From a bacterium M00.F.Ca.ET.205.01.1.1 (GTDB lineage Bacteria > Pseudomonadota > Alphaproteobacteria > Rhizobiales > Rhizobiaceae), in NCBI GenBank assembly GCA_004791255.1, contig SRUQ01000004.1:324031-388030 (forward strand): a stretch of DNA of 64,000 nucleotides, in the 5' to 3' direction. This document shows positions 42,974 through 51,629 of the stretch, piece by piece (positions within the stretch are counted from its first letter, which is position 1; each line of letters starts with the position of its first letter). Made by a program: the position numbers and the translations under genes. The notes under the pieces were generated by a model. It was not told where the DNA came from. It was given only the letters and a program-made list of their open reading frames with translations, and did not search any database.

Positions 42974-44950
42974 CTATCCTTTCAGCCAGCCGGAGCGCGC
43001 ATTGACGAAGCGCTCGCCCGCTGCGGTCTTGCCTTGCCGTGGCGCCGGTGCGGGTTGCGCCGCCGGCATCTGCGCCAGGAGCGGCGCCGGGGCGAAGAAA
43101 TCGATATCGCCGGAGAAGCCGCGATCGGCCGCCAGGTGCTTCCACTGATCCGCCGTCATGCGCGACAGACCGAGATAGTCGGCAAGCGCGGCGTTGTAGA
43201 TCTCGCAGTCGAGCAGGTGGTTTTCCTCGCCCATGCGCGGCTTCCAGACGCGGCGGACGCGGCCCCTAAACGTCTCGCTGGCGAGATATTCGGAAGTGAT
43301 CTGGCGAAAATAGACCTCGTCCTGCCACCATGCGAAATGGCAATAGCCGGGCGGGTTCACCGACTGGCCGGCCGCGATGCCTTCCTTGCGCAGCTGCGCG
43401 TAGAAGGCGCCTTTCAGCGGCCATGTGCCGACCGCCCAGACATGGGCACCATTGCGGATGCGCTTGCCCTTGAAGTCGATGTCGACGGGCGACGGCTGGC
43501 CGATGGCCGGACGGCTCCATCCATCCTCGCCCTTCAGCGCGAAGCATGCCGCCTTGCCGCGCACGAAGGTGTAGACGACATGGGCGCGATAGCCGCTGTC
43601 GACGCCGAACAGGTCGACCGGGCGGGCGCGGCCATAGGCATCAGGCCATTGCGTGGTGCGTATCTTCTCCAGTTCGGCGAAGGCGCCGGCGTGCGGATCG
43701 TCGGTCTCGCCGGGCAGATAGCCGGCATCGACGACCCAGCTCTGCCCGTCCGGCGCGTAGGCCTTGACCGAATACCAGATGCCGCGCATCTGCACGTCGG
43801 CTGCGCCGACCAGGATCAGGCCGGCGGGCGGGATGTGGCCGCGCTTCTGCTCCTTGTCGCGGCGCAGCATCAGCTTTTCGTGGTCGGGCGCGTCGCCCTT
43901 GACCTCGAACGGCAGGCCGAGCGTCAGGTTTTCGAAGGTCTTCAGCTTCAGCGGGTCGCCGGCCGCCTTGGCGAAGCGCTCGGAGATCTTCTCCCACGGC
44001 ACGAAGGGCGAGGTCAGCGCGTCGAAATGATAGCTCGGATGAGCGCCAGGCCGGGATGCCGTGGCGATCCAGCGGCCTTTCTTCATCAGCTCGACCTTGT
44101 CGGCCGCCTCGACGATCGCGCCGCAGCAAGGCGTCGCGTAGTAGGCCTTGTAGGGATGAACCTCCTCGAATTTGAAATACTGCCGGTCGAAGACGAAACG
44201 GAACGGCGCAGCACATCCGGGGCACGGCATGTGCCAGTAGCGCTGATCGCCGGCATGGAAGCCGGCATCGATCTTCGAGGCGCCCTTGACGGTCGGCGTC
44301 GAGATCTTGGCGCGCTTCCACTCGCCCGACATCAGGAACGATTCCTGGCGGCCCTCGATCATGCCGAGCGGGTCGCCCTGGCCGTCGAGGTCGTCGGGGT
44401 ATTCGTCGACCTCGTCGAGCAGCGCCACCTTGATCGTCTTGGATCGCAGGTCGGCGGGCGATGAGGCGATGGCCAGCGTCAGCGAGCCGCCGGGATAGAC
44501 CTTCGACGTGGTGGTCGAGGCGTCGCCGGCGCGGCTGGTCTGCGGCTTCACTTTCCGCTTGAGCGCCGGCGTCTTCTCGATCGCCAGCGCCAGCTTGTCG
44601 CGGTTGAAGTCGGACAGCGCGCCTGATGTCGGCTGGACGATCATCACCCGGCACGGATCGGTGTCGATGATGTGGCCGACCGCGGCGAGGATCAGCGTGG
44701 TGAAGCCGGTCTGCGCGGACTTGCGGATATCGATCTCGTTGTGGCCGCTGTCCATGGCCAGCATGTCGAGCGGTTCGATGATGTAGGGCGTCAGCGAGGC
44801 ATCCCACGGCTCGTTGGCCTTGGGGCCGTCGGGCACGATCAGGTTGGCTTGCGCCCAGGCGGACGGGCTCATGCGGTCGGGCGGCGCGATGAGGGCCGCC
44901 AGCGTGCCGGCGATGACCGCCAGCGCCGAGCGCTTGAGCTGCAGTTTCAT
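42974..44950 (-). CDS. terL: Terminase large subunit (GpA family)
   Basis: 658 aa packaging ATPase and nuclease. The ATPase centre includes RKSAQTGFTT at 76-85 (Walker A-like), then QPTSGALSDF and the Walker B VALLDEVDEYPDD. The nuclease half has DVQMRGIWYSVKAY and LFGVDSGYRAHVVY. The N-terminus PSAWAQANLIVPDGP is the GpA family entry. GpA phages usually cut at cos sites. Confidence 0.93.
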   Translation of the reverse strand: MKLQLKRSALAVIAGTLAALIAPPDRMSPSAWAQANLIVPDGPKANEPWDASLTPYIIEPLDMLAMDSGHNEIDIRKSAQTGFTTLILAAVGHIIDTDPCRVMIVQPTSGALSDFNRDKLALAIEKTPALKRKVKPQTSRAGDASTTTSKVYPGGSLTLAIASSPADLRSKTIKVALLDEVDEYPDDLDGQGDPLGMIEGRQESFLMSGEWKRAKISTPTVKGASKIDAGFHAGDQRYWHMPCPGCAAPFRFVFDRQYFKFEEVHPYKAYYATPCCGAIVEAADKVELMKKGRWIATASRPGAHPSYHFDALTSPFVPWEKISERFAKAAGDPLKLKTFENLTLGLPFEVKGDAPDHEKLMLRRDKEQKRGHIPPAGLILVGAADVQMRGIWYSVKAYAPDGQSWVVDAGYLPGETDDPHAGAFAELEKIRTTQWPDAYGRARPVDLFGVDSGYRAHVVYTFVRGKAACFALKGEDGWSRPAIGQPSPVDIDFKGKRIRNGAHVWAVGTWPLKGAFYAQLRKEGIAAGQSVNPPGYCHFAWWQDEVYFRQITSEYLASETFRGRVRRVWKPRMGEENHLLDCEIYNAALADYLGLSRMTADQWKHLAADRGFSGDIDFFAPAPLLAQMPAAQPAPAPRQGKTAAGERFVNARSGWLKG

Positions 44951-44962
44951 GGTTTGCCTTTG

Positions 44963-45571
44963 TCAGTCGGCGCCGAGATCGAACTCGTTGCCGCCATTGT
45001 CCTCGTCGGCCTGGCCGGCGTCGCGCTGCAGGGTGAGCGCATCGGCGGCACGGCGGCGGATCTGGTCCTTGATGTCGCGCAGCTTGCGCCGCAATGCCGG
45101 CTCGCCTTCCTTGGCGGCCGTCATGATCTCGCCGGCAAAGCTCGGCAGTTGCTCGATCGCCCGCACGATCGCCTCACCGGCCCGCACCATGGCGGTCTCG
45201 ACTTCGGCGACCGGCACCAGCTTGCCAAGGCGCTCGCTGACGTCGAGGGCCGAGCGGCGCGCTTCCCACTGCGCCTTTTCGGTCTGAGCGTCGCGCAGCG
45301 CGCTCGGCGGGCCGGACGTCTCGGCGGTCTTTTCCTCGCGAACCGTCTCGGCGGCCTGCTCGCGGTAGGCGTCGCCGACGTTGCCGATCGCCTTGTCGAA
45401 GGCGGCCAGGTCGACCTGACGCTCGCGACCGTTGCGGCGCGTCGTCAGCAAGCCCTCGGCCTCATAGCGGTCGACGCGCTTCTTGATCGCCACCTTCGAG
45501 ACGCCGCGCATGGCCGCGATCTCGGACAACGATTTCCAGACCGGCTCCGGCATGTCGGCAGGCGGTTGCAT
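44963..45571 (-). CDS. terS: Terminase small subunit (Nu1-like)
   Basis: 202 aa from MQPPADMPEPVWKSLSEIAA. An N-terminal winged HTH (SLSEIAAMRGVSKVAIKKRV, DRYEAEGLL) would bind the packaging site; the rest is helical with a TerL-contacting tail. ATG at 45571 has CAGG upstream; a GTG at 45601 gives ten more residues. It lies 12 bases before TerL. Confidence 0.8.
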   Translation of the reverse strand: MQPPADMPEPVWKSLSEIAAMRGVSKVAIKKRVDRYEAEGLLTTRRNGRERQVDLAAFDKAIGNVGDAYREQAAETVREEKTAETSGPPSALRDAQTEKAQWEARRSALDVSERLGKLVPVAEVETAMVRAGEAIVRAIEQLPSFAGEIMTAAKEGEPALRRKLRDIKDQIRRRAADALTLQRDAGQADEDNGGNEFDLGAD

Positions 45572-45829
45572 GTCTGATGCCTGCCGAAGTTTACCGTTCA
45601 CCGGCCATCGTTAACATCGTAAACCCAGTTTTCCGCACCCCGTCACTAGCGAACCCGCGGGCTACGCCGTCCCGCATACGGTTTGGAGGGCGGGAAGGAC
45701 CCGCGACGGGGGGGGGGTCGGCGGTCTCGGCGAGGTGCCGAAACGAGAACACCCCGCGACCGGTTTGCGGTGGCGGGGTGTTCGAACCTTTTTATCCGTG
45801 ACAAGACATCCACCAAATCTTAGTCGCAG
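45572..45829. other. Non-coding region left of terS, candidate cos area
   Basis: About 260 bases between two minus-strand genes. It contains a run of ten G at 45708-45717 in a GC-rich stretch (GGAGGGCGGGAAGGACCCGCGAC before it) and a strong hairpin terminator at 45747-45783. By analogy with lambda the packaging site would be next to terS; no cos overhang can be proved from sequence alone. Confidence 0.45.
45747..45791. terminator. Strong hairpin terminator
   Basis: Perfect 11-base stem GAACACCCCGC/GCGGGGTGTTC with a 15-base loop, then GAACC and TTTTT on the plus strand. On the minus strand it follows the gene at 45830-46834 by 46 bases, though with a weaker T tract. It probably separates replication and late transcripts. 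Confidence 0.75.
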
Positions 45830-46834
45830 TCAAGCGGGTGCCTTGCTCTTTTTGTTGAACAGCCTGAACCATGAGGGGAAGCGCCTTGCCATAGCCGCAT
45901 CGGCCTGGTCCTGCTGCGCCTTGAGCAGCACAGCATTGCCGACGAGATCGGGCAGCACGCGCGCCGATGGCATGGGCGTCAGCCATGGCGCAGCAGGGAT
46001 AGCGCTCGGCAGCATGACCACGTCCTGCATCCTGTGCGCCACATCCTCGAACACCATGGCCAACGCCGACAGCCAGATCTCATGCTCGGCCCTGGCGATG
46101 ATGGCGTCGACCGGGTCGGGATCGAGCAAGGGCTTACGATAGGCGTCAGGATAAGGGCGACGCGACTTCGAATTCCAGCCATTCAACTCAACCGTCTGCG
46201 GCACTGTCCTGTCGCTGCCATCCGGATTGGCGCCGACTATGGTGTCGACCGTCTTGGCTACAAACCACTTCTCCTGGCCATTGCCGTAGACTTCGAAGCC
46301 CTGGCTTACATCCTCCAGCTTCATGCCATCCGCATCCCAGCCCATCACCGCACGGCGGATGACCAGTTCGGATGGCTTCAGCCTAAGCATCACCCTGCCC
46401 TGCCCGTCCTCATGCGTCATGCGCCGCCATGCCTCGCTGACCGCCTTGGCGCCAAGCCCGCCGAAGCGGTCGAGCTCGGGCGCCGGGCGCCAGTCCTCGG
46501 GCAGTTCTAGCGCATAGCCGTCCAGCGCCATCACCGCATCGCCGATTACTTGGGCATCCTCGCAAGGCCAGCTATCGGCGGAAAAGTCCGGCACCGCACC
46601 ATACTGGTTGACGCCGAACGCATCGACCAGCGACAGCATCTCGGCGAAACGGCCGGCCTTGTCCCATCCGCCAGCCATCTGCATCGGCCCGTCCATGCGC
46701 CGCGGCACCTTCGGCAACTCCTCGCGCCACGCCCAAGCGATCACCGACTCGACCGGCCCGCCGCGTTTTCCCGACGCACCCCGCTGCAAAAGCGGCATCG
46801 TCCCAGATCCAGACCTATCGACCCTGTTTTTCAT
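45830..46834 (-). CDS. Hypothetical phage protein
   Basis: 334 aa from MKNRVDRSGSGTMPLLQRG. Contains VIAWAWREELPKVPRRMDGP, WRRMTHEDGQGRVMLRLKPS and a C-terminal VLPDLVGNAVLLKAQQDQAD. No known domain recognised. The ATG at 46834 follows GGAAAGGG; a 49-residue longer frame is unlikely. It lies alone between the candidate origin and the terminator. Confidence 0.7.
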   Translation of the reverse strand: MKNRVDRSGSGTMPLLQRGASGKRGGPVESVIAWAWREELPKVPRRMDGPMQMAGGWDKAGRFAEMLSLVDAFGVNQYGAVPDFSADSWPCEDAQVIGDAVMALDGYALELPEDWRPAPELDRFGGLGAKAVSEAWRRMTHEDGQGRVMLRLKPSELVIRRAVMGWDADGMKLEDVSQGFEVYGNGQEKWFVAKTVDTIVGANPDGSDRTVPQTVELNGWNSKSRRPYPDAYRKPLLDPDPVDAIIARAEHEIWLSALAMVFEDVAHRMQDVVMLPSAIPAAPWLTPMPSARVLPDLVGNAVLLKAQQDQADAAMARRFPSWFRLFNKKSKAPA

Positions 46835-47222
46835 CTTGCTGCCCTTTCCTAGAACTGACCAAACCCTTGCTTTCGCAAGCAAAAAAGAAGTAGGCGAGCC
46901 GCATGGGACGATAGGGACGATGACCGGGCAGGCCCATATATGACGGGAACAGTCTCCCCTATCCCCTTCAAAGATCATCACGCATGCGGCACCGCCGATT
47001 ATCGTCCCTACCGCCCCTATCGGCTCAAGCCACTGATTTCCCTATCCCTTTCCATGGGTCGAAAAGCGCCGGCGAGGCCAGCATCGACCCGACCGCCCCG
47101 GATTTTGGACGGCAAGGGCCGACATCTGCCGTTGCGGCGCGAAGCGTCAGGCAAGGGGGAAAGGGAAAGCCCATTGCACACGGCATTCGGCACGCTAGGA
47201 TTGCAGCGGGAGGGGTGTTTGC
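46835..47222. other. Non-coding region with iteron-like repeats (candidate origin)
   Basis: About 390 bases without a gene. GGGACGATA and GGGACGATG lie in tandem at 46905-46922. CCCCTATCCCC is at 46956, ATCGTCCCTA at 47001, CCCCTATCG at 47014 and TTCCCTATCCC at 47038, all variants of a GATAGGG core in both orientations. Clustered iterons next to a primase-helicase module are typical of phage or plasmid origins. A promoter for the right-hand gene lies at 47174-47201. Confidence 0.5.
47174..47201 (+). promoter_or_regulatory. Putative sigma-70 promoter for the plus-strand moron
   Basis: TTGCAC at 47174-47179, a 16-base spacer and TAGGAT at 47196-47201, about 20 bases before the ribosome site GGGAGGGG of the gene at 47223. 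It would allow expression independent of the leftward operons. Confidence 0.5.
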
Positions 47223-47903
47223 ATGGAACGCAGAGACGTCTGGTTCGTCGCGATCGTCTGCGCGGTGCTCGGCCTTATCGTGGGCATGGCTTGGGTCGAC
47301 TTCTGGAATGAACTCAATCCAGTGAAGGAATATCAGACCCTGATCGCAGGCCTCGCAGCCGTGGCCGCGGCGTTTGCCACAATCAATACGATGCACCGAA
47401 CGGATGAGGGACAGGCAGAGCGCCATCGGCAGAAGCTTGTCGACATCACACTTAGAGCCGACCGACTCAAGGCGTCTCGGGCAGCCTTTGGCTTTCCGAA
47501 AGTAATCCGAACTATGAGCGGAGAGGTCGATTTCCTCATCATGCTCACCACCAAGATATCGGACATCACGCCTGACCTGGTGGATAGATTGCGTGAAACA
47601 ACGCAATCTATCGAGAAGCGGGTCCGGCGGCTGCTGAAAATGGAAAATTTGCGAAGCGCTCAAGACATCTTCGACGAGACGACATCCGGTGCTTACCATA
47701 GCGTTCTGATGATGATGGAGGGCGACGGCTTGAGCACCAATCTGGGTTTGATCAACTACGGAAACAGCGCGCATGCAAGGGTCACCATGCGCGCTTTCGT
47801 ATCCGAGGTTCAGCGCTTTCAGTCCGGTCTTAACGACCTGGCTGAAGGGCTGGAGCGACTGAGGGATGATCTCGATCCTCACCGCCCGCCCTCATCATCC
47901 TGA
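47223..47903 (+). CDS. Two-helix membrane protein, moron candidate
   Basis: 226 aa with two N-terminal membrane helices (about 6-26 and 39-57) and a long cytosolic helical domain (HRTDEGQAERHRQKLVD; RLRETTQSIEKRVRRLLKM). Read against the surrounding replication genes, with its own likely promoter and GGGAGGGG. It overlaps the primase-helicase stop by 25 bases, convergent. The architecture resembles small membrane-anchored prophage proteins of unknown function, sometimes involved in exclusion; this is inference. Confidence 0.7.
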   Translation: MERRDVWFVAIVCAVLGLIVGMAWVDFWNELNPVKEYQTLIAGLAAVAAAFATINTMHRTDEGQAERHRQKLVDITLRADRLKASRAAFGFPKVIRTMSGEVDFLIMLTTKISDITPDLVDRLRETTQSIEKRVRRLLKMENLRSAQDIFDETTSGAYHSVLMMMEGDGLSTNLGLINYGNSAHARVTMRAFVSEVQRFQSGLNDLAEGLERLRDDLDPHRPPSSS

Positions 47904-49645
47904 TGCCGTGAGCGATCCCCGCCCGTCGGTATCCACTCGGGCTTCACCTTGATGCCGCGATAGACCGTCGTGCCGCTCTTGGCCTTGGCGAACATCTTCA
48001 CCGTGCCGTCCGGCCCCGGCCAGCTGCGGCCGGCGGCGCTCGCGAAGCGCTTGGCGAAGGTGGCGTTGTTGAACTTGAACACGCCCTCCTCGGTGGCGAA
48101 CTTGTCATAGGCGAGGTAGATGTCGAACGGCTTTTCCTCGTCGCCCGGCTCGCCGGTCACCAGGCAGGCAAGCCGGATGAATGTGCCGATCGGGTCGCTC
48201 TCCTGCCGGTATTCCTCCGAAGCCGCATGCACTGCCGCCGGCACCGCCAGCCCGGTGTTGAGGTATTCGATCGCGCCCTCGACCATCCAGGCGAAGATGC
48301 CGCCGGCCTCGGCCTTGAGTTTTCGCGACAGCGCGCGGTCGACCTCGGCCGCCGGGATCTGCACCGTCCATGGCACCAGGAGCACGCGCCGCCAGATGCC
48401 GTCGCTGTCGTCGTCGATGCGCGGCTTGTGGTTGCCCGAAAGCACGATCTTGAAATTCGGCAGGACCTCGAAGAAATCCTTGTGCAGGCGCCGCACCGGG
48501 ATTTTTTCGCCACCGGTCAGTGTCTTGATCAGCGCGTCCTTCAGCTTGACGTTGGCCTCGGGTTCGCTCGCCGCCACCAGCCGCGCGCCGGGCAATCGCG
48601 CCAAGTCCGGCGTCGCCTCGCCGCCGCCGCGCTTGTTCTCGCCGGAAAAGCTGTCGATCGACAGCGTCACCGCATAGTCGCCCATGATGTTGCAGAGCAG
48701 GTCGACGAAGGTCGATTTGCCGTTGCGGCCAGCGCCATAGAAGAACAGCATCACCTGCTCGATCGTCAGCCCGGTGAGCAGGTAACCGCAGAAGCGTTTG
48801 AGGAAGGCGCGGATCTCCGGATCGGGCTGCACGCGGGTCAGGAATTTCTTGAACTCCGGCATCGGCGGCGCGCCATCCGGCGCCCATTCCGCCTCAACCA
48901 TCTTGGTCATGAAATCGCCCTGGCGATGCTCGCGGATCTCGGCATGCCAGACGAAGCGCGGATCGTCGGGATCGCTTTCCTCGTCCTCGCGCTGGACGAA
49001 GGCGATCGTGCCGTTGAGGCAGTTGACGATATAGGGGTCGGTGTTGAGATCCTGCACCTTGCAGGCCATGTAGGGCTGACCCTCGGCGAGCAGGTTGTTG
49101 AGCTTCGATGATCCCGCCGTCGACTTGGCGTGCCGCCGACGCGACCCATGCCGTGCCATCAGCATCTGCGCCACCTGTTCGGCCGCGGCGACCGCCTGCT
49201 CGTAATCGCGCTTGCGGGCGACCGCATCGATGTCCGGCAGGCCTCGTTGCGGCCTGTTGATGCGCGCCAGCGCCTCGGCCGCCACCTCGCCGGCGGCAAG
49301 CACTGCCTGCTCGGCCTCGTTGGCGCCGAGATAGGCGGGTTCCTTGCGGATCGCTTCGGCGGTTCTGTGCGCCAGCCGGCGGATCAGCGATCCGTCCTCG
49401 TCTTCCTTCCATCGCTTGCCGTCGAACACATGCCAGCCGATATGCGCGACACATATGGCGATGTGGCTGGCCGCACCGGCATAGTCCTTGGCAAGATCGC
49501 CGAACCGCAGCCGGAAGCGCCGGCCGTTGCCTATATCGGTCTCCGGCTCGGCCGCGCAGGCTTCGAGCAGTCGCTCGCCGACGTCATCCGGCGGCGCGTC
49601 ATCGTCCGGAAAATCCGGTGAAAAGTCGTCGTCGTCTTCCTGCAT
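47879..49645 (-). CDS. P4-type primase/SF3 helicase (D5-like)
   Basis: 588 aa. The C-terminal half is a superfamily 3 helicase: Walker A FFYGAGRNGKSTFVDL (about 305-320), Walker B and sensor region RLVAASEPEA, then VLSGNHKPRID. The N-terminal half is D5_N-like without an obvious Toprim domain. It probably melts and unwinds the origin. It has an acidic start (MQEDDDDFSPDFPDDDAP). Confidence 0.88.
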   Translation of the reverse strand: MQEDDDDFSPDFPDDDAPPDDVGERLLEACAAEPETDIGNGRRFRLRFGDLAKDYAGAASHIAICVAHIGWHVFDGKRWKEDEDGSLIRRLAHRTAEAIRKEPAYLGANEAEQAVLAAGEVAAEALARINRPQRGLPDIDAVARKRDYEQAVAAAEQVAQMLMARHGSRRRHAKSTAGSSKLNNLLAEGQPYMACKVQDLNTDPYIVNCLNGTIAFVQREDEESDPDDPRFVWHAEIREHRQGDFMTKMVEAEWAPDGAPPMPEFKKFLTRVQPDPEIRAFLKRFCGYLLTGLTIEQVMLFFYGAGRNGKSTFVDLLCNIMGDYAVTLSIDSFSGENKRGGGEATPDLARLPGARLVAASEPEANVKLKDALIKTLTGGEKIPVRRLHKDFFEVLPNFKIVLSGNHKPRIDDDSDGIWRRVLLVPWTVQIPAAEVDRALSRKLKAEAGGIFAWMVEGAIEYLNTGLAVPAAVHAASEEYRQESDPIGTFIRLACLVTGEPGDEEKPFDIYLAYDKFATEEGVFKFNNATFAKRFASAAGRSWPGPDGTVKMFAKAKSGTTVYRGIKVKPEWIPTGGDRSRHQDDEGGR

Positions 49646-49648
49646 GGG

Positions 49649-50095
49649 TCAGGTCGCCGCCTGTGGCGGTTTCGGGTTTTGCAGGAGGAGGGCGTGTCTC
49701 TGCCTAGAAACCACCTCCTGGAATTCGGCGCAGGCGTAATCGAAGGCCGCTTGCGCTTCGGGCCAACCGAACCCCCGCACATAGAACCCGGAATTGGAAT
49801 TGCCGCGACCATCCCCAGACCTGTCCCACCAGTAAAACGCATACCAAAATGCGCCAGCGCCACCACACGTCCAGAAGACCTTGCCGTCACAGACATCAGG
49901 ACGATTGCCGTTTTTTAGCAGGCCTGTGTCCATCAAGGCGTCCGACCAAGGAAGGTCGGGCAAATCTAGCTCGGGGCGATAGATGGTGCGACCGCCCGGC
50001 CTATGCAGGAAGTGGCCAGATTCAAGGCACCCGAAGTAGAGCGCCAGCTTGCCAAGCGCCTGCCCCGCCTTGATGGCCGATTGAAGATTTGCCAT
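49649..50095 (-). CDS. Hypothetical phage protein
   Basis: 148 aa (MANLQSAIKAGQALGKLALY; GAGAFWYAFYWWDRSGDGRG; FGWPEAQAAFDYACAEFQEV). Aromatic-rich; no known domain. It lies three bases before the primase-helicase gene and so belongs to the leftward replication operon. Confidence 0.65.
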   Translation of the reverse strand: MANLQSAIKAGQALGKLALYFGCLESGHFLHRPGGRTIYRPELDLPDLPWSDALMDTGLLKNGNRPDVCDGKVFWTCGGAGAFWYAFYWWDRSGDGRGNSNSGFYVRGFGWPEAQAAFDYACAEFQEVVSRQRHALLLQNPKPPQAAT

Positions 50096-50098
50096 GCC

Positions 50099-50437
50099 CT
50101 ACCCCATCCGCCCCATGCGCACGCGCGTCGTCACGCTGCGCAGATAGGGCCGTTCCTCCAGCACCGAGGTCGGCCGCCGCCACGACTGCCGGCCGGCGCG
50201 CTCGCGGTGATCTTCCTGGCGGAAATGCGACGCCATGCTGTTGATCGCCTGGAACACGCGCAATTGCTGCGCCGTCGCCCGCTCGAAACGGTGCGCCATG
50301 TAGAGATCGTAAAGCTCGGCGCCCCGTTTCATGCGCCGGTTGTTCCAGTCCTTGCGGCATTTGGGCGTGCAGAACTCGCGTCCCTGCGCCCTTGCGAAAG
50401 GCTCGCCGCATTCCAGGCAGGCGTCTAGACGCGCCAT
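50099..50437 (-). CDS. Small zinc-ribbon-like protein
   Basis: 112 aa from MARLDACLECGEPFARAQGR. C-x2-C at 7-10 with C-x3-C (FCTPKCRKDW) forms a short zinc ribbon like those that mark mis-translated or modified peptides; the rest is basic. The ATG at 50437 overlaps the methyltransferase stop (TGATG). It may bind nucleic acid; function unknown. Confidence 0.7.
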   Translation of the reverse strand: MARLDACLECGEPFARAQGREFCTPKCRKDWNNRRMKRGAELYDLYMAHRFERATAQQLRVFQAINSMASHFRQEDHRERAGRQSWRRPTSVLEERPYLRSVTTRVRMGRMG

Positions 50438-51468
50438 CAGGAAACGGGCTCCAGTTCGCCGATCGCCTCGCCATCGTGCAGCGGCGCATCCGTGGCGGCT
50501 TCCTGCGCCAGCGAAGCCAGCGCGTCGGCCGTCACTTCGGCTGTTTCGCGCGTCATGTTGATGCGCGCCTGGCGGAAATATTTGTCCTTCAGCTCGAAGC
50601 CGAGGCCGCGCCGGCCCGACTGCACCGCCGCCCACACTTCCGAGCCGATGCCGAGGAACGGCGTGAAGACGATGTCGCCGGGGTTGGACCAGAGATCGAT
50701 GCAGCGCTCGATGACGTCGAGCTGCAGCGGTGAGATATGCGCCTCGTCATTGGCGTCGCGGGCGGTCAGATATTGCAGCGTGCGCGTCTGGCGGATATCC
50801 ATCCACACCGGCGAGGCATAGCGCTGCCAGACCTCGATCGAGAACCAGTTGCGGCTGTCGGTGTCGGTGGTGAATTTCGCGAAATCCGGCCCCTCGCCCT
50901 CGCCGACGTAGCGCTTCAGCGCGCCGCTGACCGGCTCGGGATTGTCGCCCGGCTTCCGGAAGGCGACGATATAGTCGGCCAGCGCCTGGCCTGAAATGGT
51001 CGAGTCCTTCACCACCTGCTTGTGGTTGAGCCGGTGCGACTTCGACCGCGCCTGCGCCACCACCGCATCCTTCCAGATGCAGACCTCGGAATGGAACTGC
51101 CAGCCGGCATCCTGCCAGGCCCGGATCACCTCGCCGCGAAAATCGCGCATGCCGATGAAACCGTCGCGCCGCTTCGAGGTCGGCAGCTGCATCACATGCA
51201 CCGCCTGGACGCGGCCGGGCATGGTGATGCGCAGCATTTCCGAAATCAGGAACTGGTAGTGCCGCCAGAAGGTGACACCTTCCGAATTCGACAGGTCGCG
51301 GTCGGAGCCGGAGAATTTATACAGCCCCTCGAACGGCGGCGAGTGGATGCCGAAATGCACGCTGTCATCGGGAATGCCCCGGATCAGCTCGCAGCTGTCG
51401 CCCTGATAGATGGCGTAGCGGTCGGTGACATCCTGGTCGACGGCCTTGATGACGGGAAGCTTTTTCAT
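50437..51468 (-). CDS. DNA (N4/N6) methyltransferase
   Basis: 343 aa. Motif IV reads HSPPF (in HFGIHSPPFEGLYKFSG) and motif I is FTPFLGIGSE near the C-terminus, so the order IV then I is that of beta-class amino methyltransferases. The target is unknown. The ATG at 51468 lies eight bases after AGGTGG and overlaps the stop of the 54-residue gene, whereas a GTG at 51477 would sit inside that ribosome site. It may protect phage DNA or alter host control sites. Confidence 0.87.
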   Translation of the reverse strand: MKKLPVIKAVDQDVTDRYAIYQGDSCELIRGIPDDSVHFGIHSPPFEGLYKFSGSDRDLSNSEGVTFWRHYQFLISEMLRITMPGRVQAVHVMQLPTSKRRDGFIGMRDFRGEVIRAWQDAGWQFHSEVCIWKDAVVAQARSKSHRLNHKQVVKDSTISGQALADYIVAFRKPGDNPEPVSGALKRYVGEGEGPDFAKFTTDTDSRNWFSIEVWQRYASPVWMDIRQTRTLQYLTARDANDEAHISPLQLDVIERCIDLWSNPGDIVFTPFLGIGSEVWAAVQSGRRGLGFELKDKYFRQARINMTRETAEVTADALASLAQEAATDAPLHDGEAIGELEPVS

Positions 51469-51629
51469 GGCTTCCACCTAATTAAGCCGGATGCGCTGTC
51501 TACAGTGCAATCCAGCCCCGCCGCGGCGAGCGCTTTGACGACCAGTCTTACCTTCTCATGGAATTCAGCAATGGTCCCGCTTGGAACAGGGATCCGGATG
51601 CCAATATGGCAATCAATTTTATCTCTCAT
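51465..51629 (-). CDS. 54-residue phage protein
   Basis: MRDKIDCHIGIRIPVPSGTI, then a helix (AEFHEKVRLVVKALAAAGLD), ending RWKP. Start and stop overlap the helicase and methyltransferase genes by four bases each (ATGA), so it is translated between them. Function unknown; no known domain. Confidence 0.72.
   Translation of the reverse strand: MRDKIDCHIGIRIPVPSGTIAEFHEKVRLVVKALAAAGLDCTVDSASGLIRWKP

Noticed and set aside
45708-45717. Phase-variable gene from the G10 run
   Set aside because: The tract is outside any credible gene.
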